DNA of 64,000 nt from Bradyrhizobium sp. sBnM-33 (lineage in GTDB: Bacteria; Pseudomonadota; Alphaproteobacteria; Rhizobiales; Xanthobacteraceae): NCBI RefSeq assembly GCF_032917945.1, contig NZ_CP136624.1:1860001-1924000 (forward strand). The letters run 5' to 3'. Below the pieces are notes generated by a model. The model ran no database searches. It saw only the letters and a program-made list of their open reading frames with translations, and was not told the DNA's origin. Both the position numbers and the translations under genes were made by a program. This document shows, in pieces, positions 47,100-56,759 of the stretch; positions within the stretch are counted from its first letter, which is position 1, and each line of letters begins with the position of its first letter.

Positions 47100-48659
47100 A
47101 TGGCGCAGAGTGCAGAACACGTGCTCGATCATTTCGAGCTGTTCCGCGGTCCGGAATACCAGCAGATGCTGGCCAACAAGAAGAAGATGTTCGAGAATCC
47201 CCGCGATGCCGCGGAGGTCGAACGCATTAGGGAATGGGCGAAGACGCCCGAATATCGCGAAAAGAATTTTGCGCGGGAAGCGCTGACGGTAAACCCAGCC
47301 AAGGCCTGCCAGCCGCTGGGCGCGGTGTTCGCCTCGGTTGGCTTCGAGGCCACGCTGCCCTTCGTGCACGGCTCCCAAGGCTGCGTGGCCTATTACCGCA
47401 GCCATCTTTCGCGGCACTTCAAGGAGCCAAGCTCCTGCGTCTCCTCGTCGATGACGGAGGACGCTGCGGTATTCGGCGGGCTGAACAACATGATCGATGG
47501 GCTCGCCAACAGCTATAATATGTATAAGCCCAAGATGATCGCGGTCTCCACCACCTGTATGGCGGAGGTGATCGGAGACGACCTCAATGCCTTTATCAAA
47601 ACGTCCAAGGAAAAAGGCTCGGTGCCAGCTGATTTCGATGTGCCGTTTGCGCACACGCCAGCCTTCGTGGGCAGCCACGTCACCGGGTACGACAATGCGC
47701 TCAAGGGCATCCTCGAGCATTTCTGGGACGGCAAGGCGGGGACAGCCGCGAAACTCGAGCGCGCGCCCAACAAGAAGATCAACCTCATCGGCGGCTTTGA
47801 CGGCTACACCGTCGGCAACATCCGCGAGATCAAGCGCATCTTCGAATTGATGGGCATCCAGTACACCATTCTTGCCGATAATTCCGATGTGTTCGATACA
47901 CCGACCGACGGCGAGTTCCGGATGTATGACGGCGGCACGACTCTGGAAGACGCCGCGAACGCGGTTCACGCTAAGGCAACGATCTCCATGCAGCAGTGGT
48001 GCACGGAAAAGACGCTGCCGTTCATCGCCGCCCATGGCCAGGAGGTGGTGGCGTTCAATTATCCGGTGGGCGTGTCCGCAACGGATGAGTTTCTCATGGC
48101 GCTGTCGCGCATCAGTGGCAAGGACATTCCGGAGGGACTGGCACGAGAACGCGGCCGCTTGGTCGACGCGATGGCCGACTCCAGCGCGCATATCCACGGC
48201 AAGAAGTTCGCGATCTATGGCGATCCAGACCTCTGCTATGGGTTGGCTGCCTTCCTGCTCGAGCTTGGCGCCGAGCCGATCCATGTGCTGTCCACGAACG
48301 GCAACAAGGCCTGGGAGAAGAAAATGCAGGCGTTGTTTGGGAGCTCGCCGTTTGGGCAGAACTGCCATGCCTATCCGGCGCGAGACCTCTGGCATATGCG
48401 CTCGCTCTTGTTCACCGAGCCTGTCGACTTCCTGATTGGTAACACCTATGGCAAGTATCTGGAGCGCGACACGGGTACGCCGCTGATCCGGATCGGTTTC
48501 CCAATCTTCGATCGGCATCACCATCACCGCTCTCCGGTGTGGGGCTATCAGGGGGGCATGAACGTGCTGGTGAAGATTCTCGACAAGATCTTCGACGAGA
48601 TCGACAAGAAGACCAACATTGCCGGCAAGACCGACTATAGCTTCGACATCATTCGTTGA
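47100..48659 (+). CDS. nifK: Nitrogenase MoFe protein beta chain
   Basis: The 519-residue protein has NifK landmarks: [28 protein letters not shown] and [17 protein letters not shown] with P-cluster Cys ligands, [13 protein letters not shown], and the C-terminal [11 protein letters not shown] and [10 protein letters not shown]. It lies 70 bp after nifD across a hairpin, with GAAGGGATC before the ATG. Confidence 0.98.
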   Translation: MAQSAEHVLDHFELFRGPEYQQMLANKKKMFENPRDAAEVERIREWAKTPEYREKNFAREALTVNPAKACQPLGAVFASVGFEATLPFVHGSQGCVAYYRSHLSRHFKEPSSCVSSSMTEDAAVFGGLNNMIDGLANSYNMYKPKMIAVSTTCMAEVIGDDLNAFIKTSKEKGSVPADFDVPFAHTPAFVGSHVTGYDNALKGILEHFWDGKAGTAAKLERAPNKKINLIGGFDGYTVGNIREIKRIFELMGIQYTILADNSDVFDTPTDGEFRMYDGGTTLEDAANAVHAKATISMQQWCTEKTLPFIAAHGQEVVAFNYPVGVSATDEFLMALSRISGKDIPEGLARERGRLVDAMADSSAHIHGKKFAIYGDPDLCYGLAAFLLELGAEPIHVLSTNGNKAWEKKMQALFGSSPFGQNCHAYPARDLWHMRSLLFTEPVDFLIGNTYGKYLERDTGTPLIRIGFPIFDRHHHHRSPVWGYQGGMNVLVKILDKIFDEIDKKTNIAGKTDYSFDIIR

Positions 48660-48674
48660 TGACGAACGGCGCGC

Positions 48675-48702
48675 GCCATCGCCGGCAAACGTCGGCGGTG
48701 GC
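48675..48702 (+). terminator. Intercistronic hairpin between nifK and nifE
   Basis: GCCATCGCCG and CGGCGGTGGC pair over ten positions with one mismatch around an eight-base loop. No T run follows, so partial attenuation between structural and assembly genes is more likely than termination. Confidence 0.5.
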
Positions 48703-48757
48703 CTAAGCGCACGATGGACTGATCTTCGCGAACAAGCTCGGTTGAGAGGAGAGACGG

Positions 48758-50422
48758 ATGAGTTCGCTATCGGCCACGATCCAGGAGATGTTCAACGAGC
48801 CGGGCTGCGCCAAGAACGCCAACAAGTCGGATGCCGAGCGCAAGAAGGGCTGCACCAAGCAGCTGCAGCCGGGCGGCGCCGCAGGCGGCTGCGCCTTCGA
48901 CGGCGCCAAAATTGCGCTGCAGCCTTTTACCGACGTCGCCCATCTGGTGCACGGTCCGATCGCCTGCGAGGGTAATTCCTGGGACAACCGCGGTGCGGCT
49001 TCGTCTGGCGCCAGCATCTGGCGGACCGGCTTCACCACTGACATGAACGAAACCGATATAGTATTTGGGGGCGAGAAGCGTCTCTACAAGGCAATCAAAG
49101 AGATCATCAACAAGTACAACCCGTCGGCCATCTTCGTCTATCAGACCTGCGTTCCCGCCATGATCGGCGACGACATCAATGCGGTTTGCAAGGCGGCTTC
49201 GCAAAAGCTCGGCAAGCCGGTCATTCCCGTAAATTCGCCGGGCTTCGTCGGCCCCAAGAACCTAGGCAACAAGCTCGCCGGCGAGGCCTTGCTCGAGCAC
49301 GTCATCGGCACGCAAGAGCCGGACTACACCACGCCCTACGACATCAACCTGATTGGCGAATACAACCTCTCCGGCGAGCTTTGGCAGGTCAAGCCGCTGC
49401 TTGACGAACTCGGTATCCGCATCCTCTCCTGCATCTCGGGGGACGGCAAATATCGCGAAGTCGCTTCTTCGCACCGGGCGCGCGCTGCCATGATGGTATG
49501 TTCGAAGGCGATGATCAATGTCGCGCGCAAGATGGAGGAGCGTTACGGCATCCCGTTTTTCGAAGGGTCGTTCTATGGCATCCAGGATTCTAGCGATTCG
49601 CTGCGCGAAATCGCCCGGCTGTTAGTCGAGCGCGGCGCGCCTTCCGAACTGATCGAGCGCACCGAGGCGGTGATCGCACGCGAGGAGGCGCGCGCCTGGG
49701 CCGCGATCGAACGGTACAAGCCGCGGTTTGCGGGTAAGAGGGCACTTCTGATCACCGGCGGCGTCAAGTCCTGGTCCGTGGTGGCGGCGCTGCAGGAGGC
49801 AGGGCTCGAGCTGGTCGGCACCAGCGTCAAAAAATCCACCAAACAGGACAAGGAGCGCATCAAGGAGCTGATGGGGCAGGATGCCCACATGATCGAGGAC
49901 ATGACGCCGCGCGAGATATACAAAATGCTCAAGGACGCGAAAGCGGATATCATGCTCTCGGGTGGCAAATCGCAGTTCGTTGCGCTGAAAGCGGCGATGC
50001 CCTGGCTCGACATCAACCAGGAGCGCTGCCACGCTTATATGGGCTACGTCGGTATGGTGAAGCTGGTCGAGGAGATCGACAAAGCGCTGTTCAACCCGAT
50101 CTGGGAGCAGCTGCGTCGACCAGTGCCGTGGGAGGAGGTGGCCAAGAATCGGCAGACCAAGGGGATGGCGCGGATGGACGCGCAGGCCGCCGAGGTTGCC
50201 GCCGATCCGGAGACGACCCGGCGCGCGAAAAAGGTCTGCTTCTGCAAGGAAGTCGATCTCGGAACCATCGAGGACGCAATCCGCTCGCATGGCCTGACCA
50301 GCGTCGAGGCAGTTAGGCAGCACACCAACGCGTTCGGTGGCTGCTGTAAGAGGCGTATCGAGGACATCCTGGCCACGATGCCGGTGTCCTCGCCGCCTGC
50401 CATGCTGCAAGCCGCGGAATAG
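48758..50422 (+). CDS. nifE: FeMo-co scaffold protein NifE with C-terminal Fe-S domain
   Basis: Residues 1-450 are NifE (LVHGPIACEGNSWDNRGA, YQTCVPAMIGDDI, GEYNLSGELWQVKP), which with NifN holds the cofactor precursor during FeMo-co assembly. At 554 residues it is about 80 longer than classical NifE. The extra part, near residues 490-540, has VCFCKEV at the front and FGGCCKRRIEDI at the end with HGLTSVEAVRQHT between, which is the layout of a BFD-like [2Fe-2S] domain, also found in the middle of NifU. Long NifE forms exist in Bradyrhizobium. The stop is ten bases before the nifN ATG. Confidence 0.95.
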   Translation: MSSLSATIQEMFNEPGCAKNANKSDAERKKGCTKQLQPGGAAGGCAFDGAKIALQPFTDVAHLVHGPIACEGNSWDNRGAASSGASIWRTGFTTDMNETDIVFGGEKRLYKAIKEIINKYNPSAIFVYQTCVPAMIGDDINAVCKAASQKLGKPVIPVNSPGFVGPKNLGNKLAGEALLEHVIGTQEPDYTTPYDINLIGEYNLSGELWQVKPLLDELGIRILSCISGDGKYREVASSHRARAAMMVCSKAMINVARKMEERYGIPFFEGSFYGIQDSSDSLREIARLLVERGAPSELIERTEAVIAREEARAWAAIERYKPRFAGKRALLITGGVKSWSVVAALQEAGLELVGTSVKKSTKQDKERIKELMGQDAHMIEDMTPREIYKMLKDAKADIMLSGGKSQFVALKAAMPWLDINQERCHAYMGYVGMVKLVEEIDKALFNPIWEQLRRPVPWEEVAKNRQTKGMARMDAQAAEVAADPETTRRAKKVCFCKEVDLGTIEDAIRSHGLTSVEAVRQHTNAFGGCCKRRIEDILATMPVSSPPAMLQAAE

Positions 50423-50431
50423 GACGGCGTC

Positions 50432-51838
50432 ATGGCCATCGTCACCACGCCGAAGAAGGCCTGCGCGGTCAACCCGCTGAAGATGAGTCAGCCGATTGGC
50501 GGCGCATTCGCCTTCATGGGCCTGCGTGGGGCGATGCCGCTTCTGCACGGCTCGCAAGGGTGCACATCCTTCGGGCTCACGCTGTTTGTGCGGCATTTCA
50601 AGGAGGCCGTGCCGCTGCAGACGACTGCGATGAGCGAGGTGGCGACCGTGCTCGGCGGTTATGAAAATGTCGAGAAGGCTATCCTCAACATATACAATCG
50701 TGCCAAGCCGGAGATCATCGGGATCTGCTCGACCGGAGTGACCGAAACCAATGGCGATGACGTCGACGGCTACATCAAGCTGATCCGCGAGCAGCATCCG
50801 CAGCTCGCCAAATTTCCTCTTGTCTTTGTCTCCACGCCCGATTTCAAGGACGCCTTCCAGGACGGGTGGGGAAAGACAGTGGCATGCATGGTCGAGGTAC
50901 TGGTGGAGGCGCCGGCGGTCGGGGCGGAGCGTGATCCCGCGCGGGTGAATGTCCTCCCCGGATGTCACCTGACGCCGGGTGACCTCGACGAACTTAGGAC
51001 GATCCTGGTGGATTTCGGCCTGAAGCCATCCTTCCTGCCTGATCTCGCGGGATCACTGGACGGGCATATCCCGGACGAGTTTACGCCAACGACCATTGGT
51101 GGCATCGGGGTTGACGAAGTCGCTGGCATGGGCCGGTCCAGCTGGACCATTGCCATCGGTGCGCAGATGCGGCGGGCGGCAGAAACCATGCAGGCCAAGA
51201 CTGGGGTGCCGTTTCGCCTGTTCGAGCGGCTGTGCGGCCTCATCCCCAACGATGAATTCATCGCTTTCCTGAGCGACATCAGTGGCCGCCCTGTGCCAGC
51301 AAAATATCGGCGCCAGCGCGGCCAGCTCAGCGATGCGATGCTGGACGCGCATTTCCATGTCGGCGGCCGCAGGCTCGCGATCGGTGCCGAGCCTGACCTC
51401 CTGTTCGACCTGTCCAGCATGCTTCACGAGATGGGCGCGCAGGTGACGGCGGCCGTGACGACCACGCCGTCGCCGGTGCTGGAGCGGATCGGGACCAAGG
51501 AGGTGCTGATCGGCGATCTCGAGGATCTGGAAGAGCTTGCTAGGACGAGGAATTGCGATCTGCTGATTACGCATTCGCATGGCCGCCAAGCGGCGGCGCG
51601 GCTGAAGATTCCGTTTTATCGCGCGGGATTTCCGATGTTCGATCGGATCGGCGCGGGACACCAGCTATCCGTCGGCTATCGCGGCACGCGCGATGTGATC
51701 TTCAATATCGCCAATCTCGTGATCGCCGACCGAGAGGAAAATCATCAGCCGACGCCCGATTGCTGGCGGACCTCGAGACGGCCCTTAAAGCCCGGCCGCC
51801 GCAGCTTCATCGACGCAACAGAGGGGTCGATTGCATGA
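50432..51838 (+). CDS. nifN: FeMo-co scaffold protein NifN
   Basis: The 468-residue protein has NifN features: VNPLKMSQPIGGAFAFMG, LHGSQGCTSFG, CSTGVTETNGDDVDGYI, LPGCHLTPGDLDELR. It forms the NifE2N2 scaffold. Its TGA overlaps the nifX ATG (ATGA), which couples translation. Length is normal. Confidence 0.95.
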   Translation: MAIVTTPKKACAVNPLKMSQPIGGAFAFMGLRGAMPLLHGSQGCTSFGLTLFVRHFKEAVPLQTTAMSEVATVLGGYENVEKAILNIYNRAKPEIIGICSTGVTETNGDDVDGYIKLIREQHPQLAKFPLVFVSTPDFKDAFQDGWGKTVACMVEVLVEAPAVGAERDPARVNVLPGCHLTPGDLDELRTILVDFGLKPSFLPDLAGSLDGHIPDEFTPTTIGGIGVDEVAGMGRSSWTIAIGAQMRRAAETMQAKTGVPFRLFERLCGLIPNDEFIAFLSDISGRPVPAKYRRQRGQLSDAMLDAHFHVGGRRLAIGAEPDLLFDLSSMLHEMGAQVTAAVTTTPSPVLERIGTKEVLIGDLEDLEELARTRNCDLLITHSHGRQAAARLKIPFYRAGFPMFDRIGAGHQLSVGYRGTRDVIFNIANLVIADREENHQPTPDCWRTSRRPLKPGRRSFIDATEGSIA

Positions 51839-52245
51839 AGGTCGCATTCGCTACCCAAGACTTGAGGCGCGTCGATGCGCACTTTGGCTGGGCCAAGTAC
51901 ATCGCGATCTATGATGTTGGGCCGGGCGGGCACGTATTTCTGAAGGCGGTTCAGTTCTACGGCGATCTCAAGGAAGACGGCAACGAGGACAAGCTCGCGC
52001 CCAAGATCGAGGCAATCAAGGATTGCGCCATTCTCTATGTCGCTGCCATCGGCGGCTCCGGTGCCGCGCGGGTAGTGGCGAACAATATACATCCCATCAA
52101 GGTGAACAAGCCCGAGAACATTCTGGCGCTGGTCGAGAAGCTTCAGCACGTGCTGAAGGGTACGCCGCCACCCTGGCTGCGCAAGGCACTGGCAAAGGAC
52201 CAGGAGCGCACGCTCGATTTCGAAGAACGAGGACGACATGACTGA
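51835..52245 (+). CDS. nifX: NifX, FeMo-co precursor carrier
   Basis: From ATG 51835, which overlaps the nifN stop by four bases, the protein is 136 residues: [20 protein letters not shown], then [18 protein letters not shown]. This is the small NifX/NafY fold that holds NifB-co and passes it to NifEN. The longer open frame to 51553 lies inside nifN and is rejected. It ends with an eight-base overlap into the next gene. Confidence 0.93.
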   Translation: MKVAFATQDLRRVDAHFGWAKYIAIYDVGPGGHVFLKAVQFYGDLKEDGNEDKLAPKIEAIKDCAILYVAAIGGSGAARVVANNIHPIKVNKPENILALVEKLQHVLKGTPPPWLRKALAKDQERTLDFEERGRHD

Positions 52246-52708
52246 AGCCGCGGATATCGTGCAAACCGATCGCGCGCTCGATGCGCCATTCGTGAGGGAA
52301 CTGATCAAGATCTGGCGCGCCCAGGACGTCCATGGCGCCTGGGACGGCAAGAGCGATCTCGATCTGCTCGAACCCTATATTCTGGACAAGGAGAAACGGC
52401 GCGCGCTGCCGATCGTCGGCGATCCCGATCCGGATACGGTCTGGCGGCTGGAGCTGTTCTTCAATGCGGTCGCGCTCTCGATCGAGAAGACGACCGGTGT
52501 GATGATCCAGCCGATGCTGAAGATGCACCACGAAGGCTTTGGCCGCATGGTGCTGATCGGCGGCCGGCTGATCGTGGTGAACAAGCAGCTGCGCGATGTG
52601 CATCGCTTCGGCTTCGACAATCTCGCAAAGCTCGCCGCCGAGGGTGACAAATACGTCGAAGGCGGCATCGAGATGACCCGGAAATTTCCCGACGTGGCCA
52701 ACTATTGA
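52238..52708 (+). CDS. NifX-associated nitrogen fixation protein (DUF269)
   Basis: The 156-residue protein matches the NifX-associated DUF269 family ([18 protein letters not shown], then [20 protein letters not shown], then [11 protein letters not shown]) found directly after nifX in most diazotrophs. The exact role is unknown; it is thought to assist cofactor assembly. The start overlaps the nifX end. Confidence 0.92.
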   Translation: MTEAADIVQTDRALDAPFVRELIKIWRAQDVHGAWDGKSDLDLLEPYILDKEKRRALPIVGDPDPDTVWRLELFFNAVALSIEKTTGVMIQPMLKMHHEGFGRMVLIGGRLIVVNKQLRDVHRFGFDNLAKLAAEGDKYVEGGIEMTRKFPDVANY

Positions 52709-52717
52709 GAGCAGCTC

Positions 52718-52918
52718 ATGAGCGACCTTGAAATGCTGAAAGCGGAAATAAGAAAGCTGTCGGTCAAGGCGACGAAGGCCAAGATGGATCTGCATGATTT
52801 GTCGGAGGAACTTCCCATCAACTGGACCTCGATCATGGCGGTGGCGCAGAAGGCGCACGATGCCTTTGCCGAACTCGAGCGCAAGCGCGAGGATCTCAAG
52901 GCGCTGGAAAAGGCCTAA
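52718..52918 (+). CDS. CCE_0567-type small metalloprotein (DUF683)
   Basis: A 66-residue two-helix protein (EIRKLSVKATKAKMDLHDL, ELPINW, AHDAFAELERKREDL) of the nif-associated DUF683 family, which forms helical hairpins. It sits between the DUF269 gene and fdxB in the standard order. Metal ligands would be His and acidic residues of the helices. Confidence 0.9.
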   Translation: MSDLEMLKAEIRKLSVKATKAKMDLHDLSEELPINWTSIMAVAQKAHDAFAELERKREDLKALEKA

Positions 52919-52933
52919 AAAGGGTATCCGATC

Positions 52934-53233
52934 ATGTCATTTGCAACGCGCGACGGCCGCGACTGGACGCCGAACTACCTGATCTCAATTGATCCCAAGA
53001 AGTGCATCGGTTGTGGCCGCTGTTTCAAGGTCTGCGGTCGCGACGTCATGACGTTGAAGGGGATCAATGAGGAGGGCGATCTTGTCGATCTCGACGATGA
53101 CGAAGACGGTGAGATCGAAAAGAAGATTATGGTGATGAATGACCGGGGCGCTTGTATCGGCTGCGGCGCCTGCGCCCGGGTTTGTCCGACCAACTGTCAG
53201 ACCCACCAGCCCGCCGCAGCGGAAGCCGCTTGA
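52934..53233 (+). CDS. fdxB: Nif-specific ferredoxin III
   Basis: The 99-residue protein has Cys24-x2-Cys27-x2-Cys30-x3-Cys34 and Cys74-x2-Cys77-x2-Cys80-x3-Cys84, separated by a long acidic loop (LDDDEDGE), as in FdxB of nif clusters. It closes the visible operon. Only weak hairpins and no clear terminator follow. Confidence 0.93.
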   Translation: MSFATRDGRDWTPNYLISIDPKKCIGCGRCFKVCGRDVMTLKGINEEGDLVDLDDDEDGEIEKKIMVMNDRGACIGCGACARVCPTNCQTHQPAAAEAA

Positions 53234-53858
53234 CAGCGCCTCTGTCCGCCTTTCCCGCAGGCAAGCGGGAGTTGGACGGCGAAGCCTCGCTGAAGGGACT
53301 CTCCGTGTGCTGCGCTCGGGGATAGAGCCCCTCGGCGCCGATCCATTCCCGCCAGCTTGCGGGTGCCGAGCCGACCGCAGTGTAGAATCATGCCCTCGTC
53401 GCCCGCAGGTATCGAAATTCTAATCTGCGAAAATGCCGGCTCGGATGGCTCAAAATGTCTGCGCCATATGGAATCAGATATCGCCAATCCTCAATAACTT
53501 CATTCCGCTGTGGCGAACGAGCCGTTCCGTCGCTGCGTGCGCTAAAGTCAATCCGCTCGACACCTTCGCCATGCCCAGACCTTAAGTGTCCATGAATCTC
53601 AGACTCAATGATGAGAACCCAGTGTTCATTTGGCCCTGGATAGCCGCCAACCTCAGAAACTAATCCAGCTTAGCGTTTGCCAGGAACCACGAGAGCTTAA
53701 ATCTTGTCTCACCAAGATCCGTTTTGCTCCTAAAGGTCCTGCCGGTTTGTTCGGCCTCACCCACGCTCATTCCCACCCCCAGTGGCTCTTCGGCCCGTGC
53801 CGTAGGTTCCACCACACCATTCCGACCGAGACGGTAGCGGATCCAGCAACTTCGAATT
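53234..53858. other. Gene-free stretch downstream of fdxB
   Basis: No recognisable coding sequence. A short inverted pair (CCCGC...GCGGG at about 53261-53276) may help to end the nif transcript but lacks a T run. Frames on the plus strand (53630-53965) have no family resemblance. Confidence 0.5.
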
Positions 53859-54636
53859 CTACCGCACTTGACTCGGCTTTGGCGGCTCGGGCGGAGGTTG
53901 ATCTTTTGGCACGAATACTTGGCAGGAAACAGCAATGCTACCGCCTCGTACCGCATTCAGGGTAATGGTTGTGTCAGTGCTCGAATCTCGTCTGATAAAA
54001 GATGCTTTGGTCCCGATCAATACTCTCGCGCCGTGAGCGATTCTTTCTAAGGTGCTGCCGCGATGAACCGTGAATTCGGTTATCACTGGGAGGGCGACTT
54101 CGTAGCTGTGATAGCTTACGGTGAAATTTATTCCAGCTTTTGGCGACGGCCGGTGCACTGCAATCCATCGCGGCTTGCTATACATTTTGCCCAGTTTTCG
54201 GCGACGCCCGGTCCGAGGTACTGCTCGGAAAGAAAACCTGCTGCCGTTTCGTTCTGCTGACGATCAGTTCTTAGGCAGTTCAGCCGCTTCCAGGCATCGA
54301 TTTCGTCGGTGTTACTGTGATCGGCGACGAGCGTGCTGTGAGAGCCTTGTATAGTGACACCCGCGTACCCACCGCCTTCGCTAGCCCCAGTTTGCCGAGT
54401 TTTTGAGACTTGAAAGTGGCGCTGAATTTCGCTGCTGTTGGCGCTGCACGCCCAATAATGCTCTGCGGCTTGATAACTTCGGTCGTTTGTCCCAACCCGC
54501 TTTGTTAGTAGTGCATCGGACAATATGGCGTTGCAAGTATCCACGCCTTCAGCCTGTAACGCAGTTGGATAGGCGGTGAGCAAAAAGCAAGCGAGGCCGC
54601 GTTGACACCTCTGCGGACAATAGGCTGGGGTGCCAT
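53859..54636 (-). pseudogene. Secreted hypothetical protein, frameshifted
   Basis: From a possible ATG at 54636 (MAPQPIVRRGVNAASLAF) a signal peptide can be followed across a frameshift into LTAYPTALQAEG. The mature part (VDTCNAILSDALLTKRVGTN, paired Cys, SEQYLGPGVAENWAKC) is followed by another shift near 54130 into INFTVSYHSYEVALPVITEF and a proline-rich tail PPPEPPKP. I do not recognise the family. Even spacing of Cys residues suggests an exported, disulfide-bonded protein. Confidence 0.45.
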
Positions 54637-54639
54637 TTC

Positions 54640-54889
54640 TCGCTCTCGTCACAGAACTGCGGAATTCGTGGGTACCGACCGGAGCAGCGGACGCTCGTCG
54701 CGCGAGCCGACCAGCGCCGCGATCATGTCCATCAGCGTGATCCGCTGCCGCTCGATGTCGCTTGCGAACAGGTTTCGGCATCGGGGCTCGTCCAATGAAC
54801 CGACTGTAACACAGGTCAGCGACATCGCGGCGCAACTGCCACATCGCATCGAATGATTTCCTTGTAAGGCCCACCTGCTCGGGCGTCAT
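54640..54889 (-). pseudogene. Single-domain globin, frameshifted and truncated
   Basis: The start at ATG 54889 reads MTPEQVGLTRKSFDAMWQ then ADLCYSRF, the first helices of bacterial single-domain globins. The frame is then lost, and another frame continues with LFASDIERQRITLMDMIAALVGS, the region around the CE corner and E helix. The proximal-His half is absent. It lies eight bases after the zinc-ribbon gene on the same strand, so the two were probably one unit. Confidence 0.6.
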
Positions 54890-54897
54890 TGATCAGA

Positions 54898-55110
54898 CTA
54901 GCAGGCTGGTAAAGAATAGTTCTGTGATCTCAGTGACGGACGGCTCCTTCTCTCAGAAGTGACGACGGTCACAAATTCGTTTTTGCAGTTCCAGCAGTGC
55001 CAAAGATCGTGAACTTCCTGCCCATTGGCGCGTTCATGCCACTCGAGGTGGACTAATCCAGAGCTACACTGAGGGCATTTTTCGTGATGTGCTATTGAGC
55101 CCAGTGCCAT
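54898..55110 (-). CDS. Small zinc-ribbon-like protein
   Basis: From ATG 55110 the 70-residue protein has CPQC and CWNC pairs about 30 residues apart (EKCPQCSSGLVHLEWHER, LWHCWNCKNEF), a zinc-ribbon arrangement. The alternative start at 55137 adds nine residues. Its neighbour is the globin remnant. The function is unknown; such proteins often bind nucleic acids or metal. The stretch 55111-55380 shows no further gene. Confidence 0.5.
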   Translation of the reverse strand: MALGSIAHHEKCPQCSSGLVHLEWHERANGQEVHDLWHCWNCKNEFVTVVTSERRSRPSLRSQNYSLPAC

Positions 55111-55380
55111 GTGGAACGTCCCTCCCAGGTGCAGCATACGATTCCTGGTAGTGTCGGGAAATGATCTACGTCAACGATTTGCTCTTTTTGGGGGACGCGC
55201 AGCTCGCCGGGAATGTCCGGGTGTCCGCTCCGGAGCGAATTTCGGATTCAACTCGGCCATTCCCGATCTCGCAGAAGGGGCATTCGCGTCGATTTTGCTG
55301 CGTCTCGGCCATGGCCGGTCTAGCGACAGAAGACATTCAGACAAGCGCACGATGTCGATCGATATGAGCCACCTCAGATA

Positions 55381-56004
55381 TCAACCCGCGCGAGGGGCAA
55401 AGACTAGCGTAGCTCCCAGTGCGCACATGATGGCACCCGACACCTGTCGCATCTTGGCGAGGATTGACGGTCGCCTAGCAAGGCCGGCTCTCGCTTTCGC
55501 AGCCCAATGGGTCGCAACCAAGTCGGCACTGGTGTTGAGTGCAACCGAGATGAGCCCGAGGACGATGAACTGCGCGGCGACGTTCGCGGATGTCGACAAA
55601 CTGGGGATGAAGGCGAGAAAGAATGCGGCCGTCTTCGGGTTTAGTGCCTCGACGATGATGCCGTCGCGGAAGGCCCGACCCACCCCGGTCGTCTGCACCT
55701 CGGTCGGCTCGACAATGCGCGCTTCGCGCCAGGTCTTGAGCCCGAGCCAGATGAGATACAGGGCGCCCGCGATCTTCAAAAAAGTGAATGCCTCGGCGCT
55801 TGCCATGACGAGCGCAGATATGCCAACGGCGCCGCCGAACACGTGCACAAGGCCGCCGAGACCTAGGCCAACACTCGATGCCAACCCTTCCGTTCTGCCG
55901 CCGACAAGCGTTCGCGCCACGATATAGAAGATGCCTGGCCCCGGCGTGATCGCCACAAGCAGCGACGCTGCCAAGAACAGGAAGAAGGTCTGGAAATCCG
56001 GCAT
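55381..56004 (-). CDS. LysE/RhtB-family amino-acid exporter
   Basis: From ATG 56004, preceded by AAGGGTGG, the protein has 207 residues and six predicted membrane helices, with the family motifs ITPGPGIFYIVART near the start and ALNPKTAAFFLAF in the middle. Such exporters remove amino acids or homoserine lactones through the inner membrane. The frame upstream to 56028 lacks a ribosome site. It is intact, in contrast to its neighbours. Confidence 0.85.
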   Translation of the reverse strand: MPDFQTFFLFLAASLLVAITPGPGIFYIVARTLVGGRTEGLASSVGLGLGGLVHVFGGAVGISALVMASAEAFTFLKIAGALYLIWLGLKTWREARIVEPTEVQTTGVGRAFRDGIIVEALNPKTAAFFLAFIPSLSTSANVAAQFIVLGLISVALNTSADLVATHWAAKARAGLARRPSILAKMRQVSGAIMCALGATLVFAPRAG

Positions 56005-56074
56005 CGTCCACCCTTCTAATCGCATCAACCAGTTCGTCTAGGGCCGGTCTTCGCACACGATGATTACGCTAACC

Positions 56075-56702
56075 TCAGGCCGGAATCGGAATGAGGGAAG
56101 CCACTTCCCGATCCTGCGGCTTTTCGCACGCCGCAAGGCCGGCGGCGACGCCGATGCGGTCAGCCTCGGGCCGGTTCTGGCTCATCTTGCGCTTGCCCTC
56201 GAACCTGGTGACCGGAATGCGCACTCCGATGATGCCTCGCAACTGGGAGGCAATGAAATCGGCGGGGGCATCGCTGACGGCCCAAGGCTTCGCGCGCGAC
56301 TTCTCATGGATGTTCGTTAGGCGCGTGACCACCTCGAGCAGACGTTCGGGCTCCTGGAAGAACTCAACCGGCCCGTACGCGTGGACGGCGATGTAATTCC
56401 ATGTCGGCACCACCTTCCTGGTTTCTTGCTTGGTCGCGTACCATGAGGGTGTCACGTAGGCTTCCGGACCCATGAAGATCGCCAGAGCTTCGCCGGTCGG
56501 AGCCGAACGCCATTGTGGATTGCCTTCGCCAAGTGCCTGTACAGCACTCCGTGCTCTCCTTCGGTCTCATCGAGGAAGAGCGGCAAGGGTGTCGCAATCG
56601 GTCCGTCCGCGGTGGCCGTGACCAGGTTGGCGAGGCCGGCGGAGCAAATGGTCGCGCGGATGCTTCGACCTCGTCATCTCTAAAGGCGGGGGGCACATAC
56701 AT
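56075..56702 (-). pseudogene. PaiB-like FMN-binding protein, frameshifted
   Basis: The start MYVPPAFRDDEVEA (ATG 56702) is in one frame and the C-terminal two thirds (MGPEAYVTPSWYATKQ, VPTWNYIAVHAYGP, ADFIASQLRGIIG, MSQNRPEADR) in another to 56075. The region between is readable only with further small shifts. PaiB-type proteins bind FMN and are often listed as transcriptional regulators. Confidence 0.75.
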
Positions 56703-56759
56703 GGCGGTTCTCCGTTCTCGTTCCTGAGATAAACCGAGCCTGGTACGGTTAGAACTGCC

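Noticed and set aside
47094..48527. 477-codon minus-strand frame opposite nifK
   Set aside because: Shadow frame in GC-rich DNA; nifK is certain and covers it fully.
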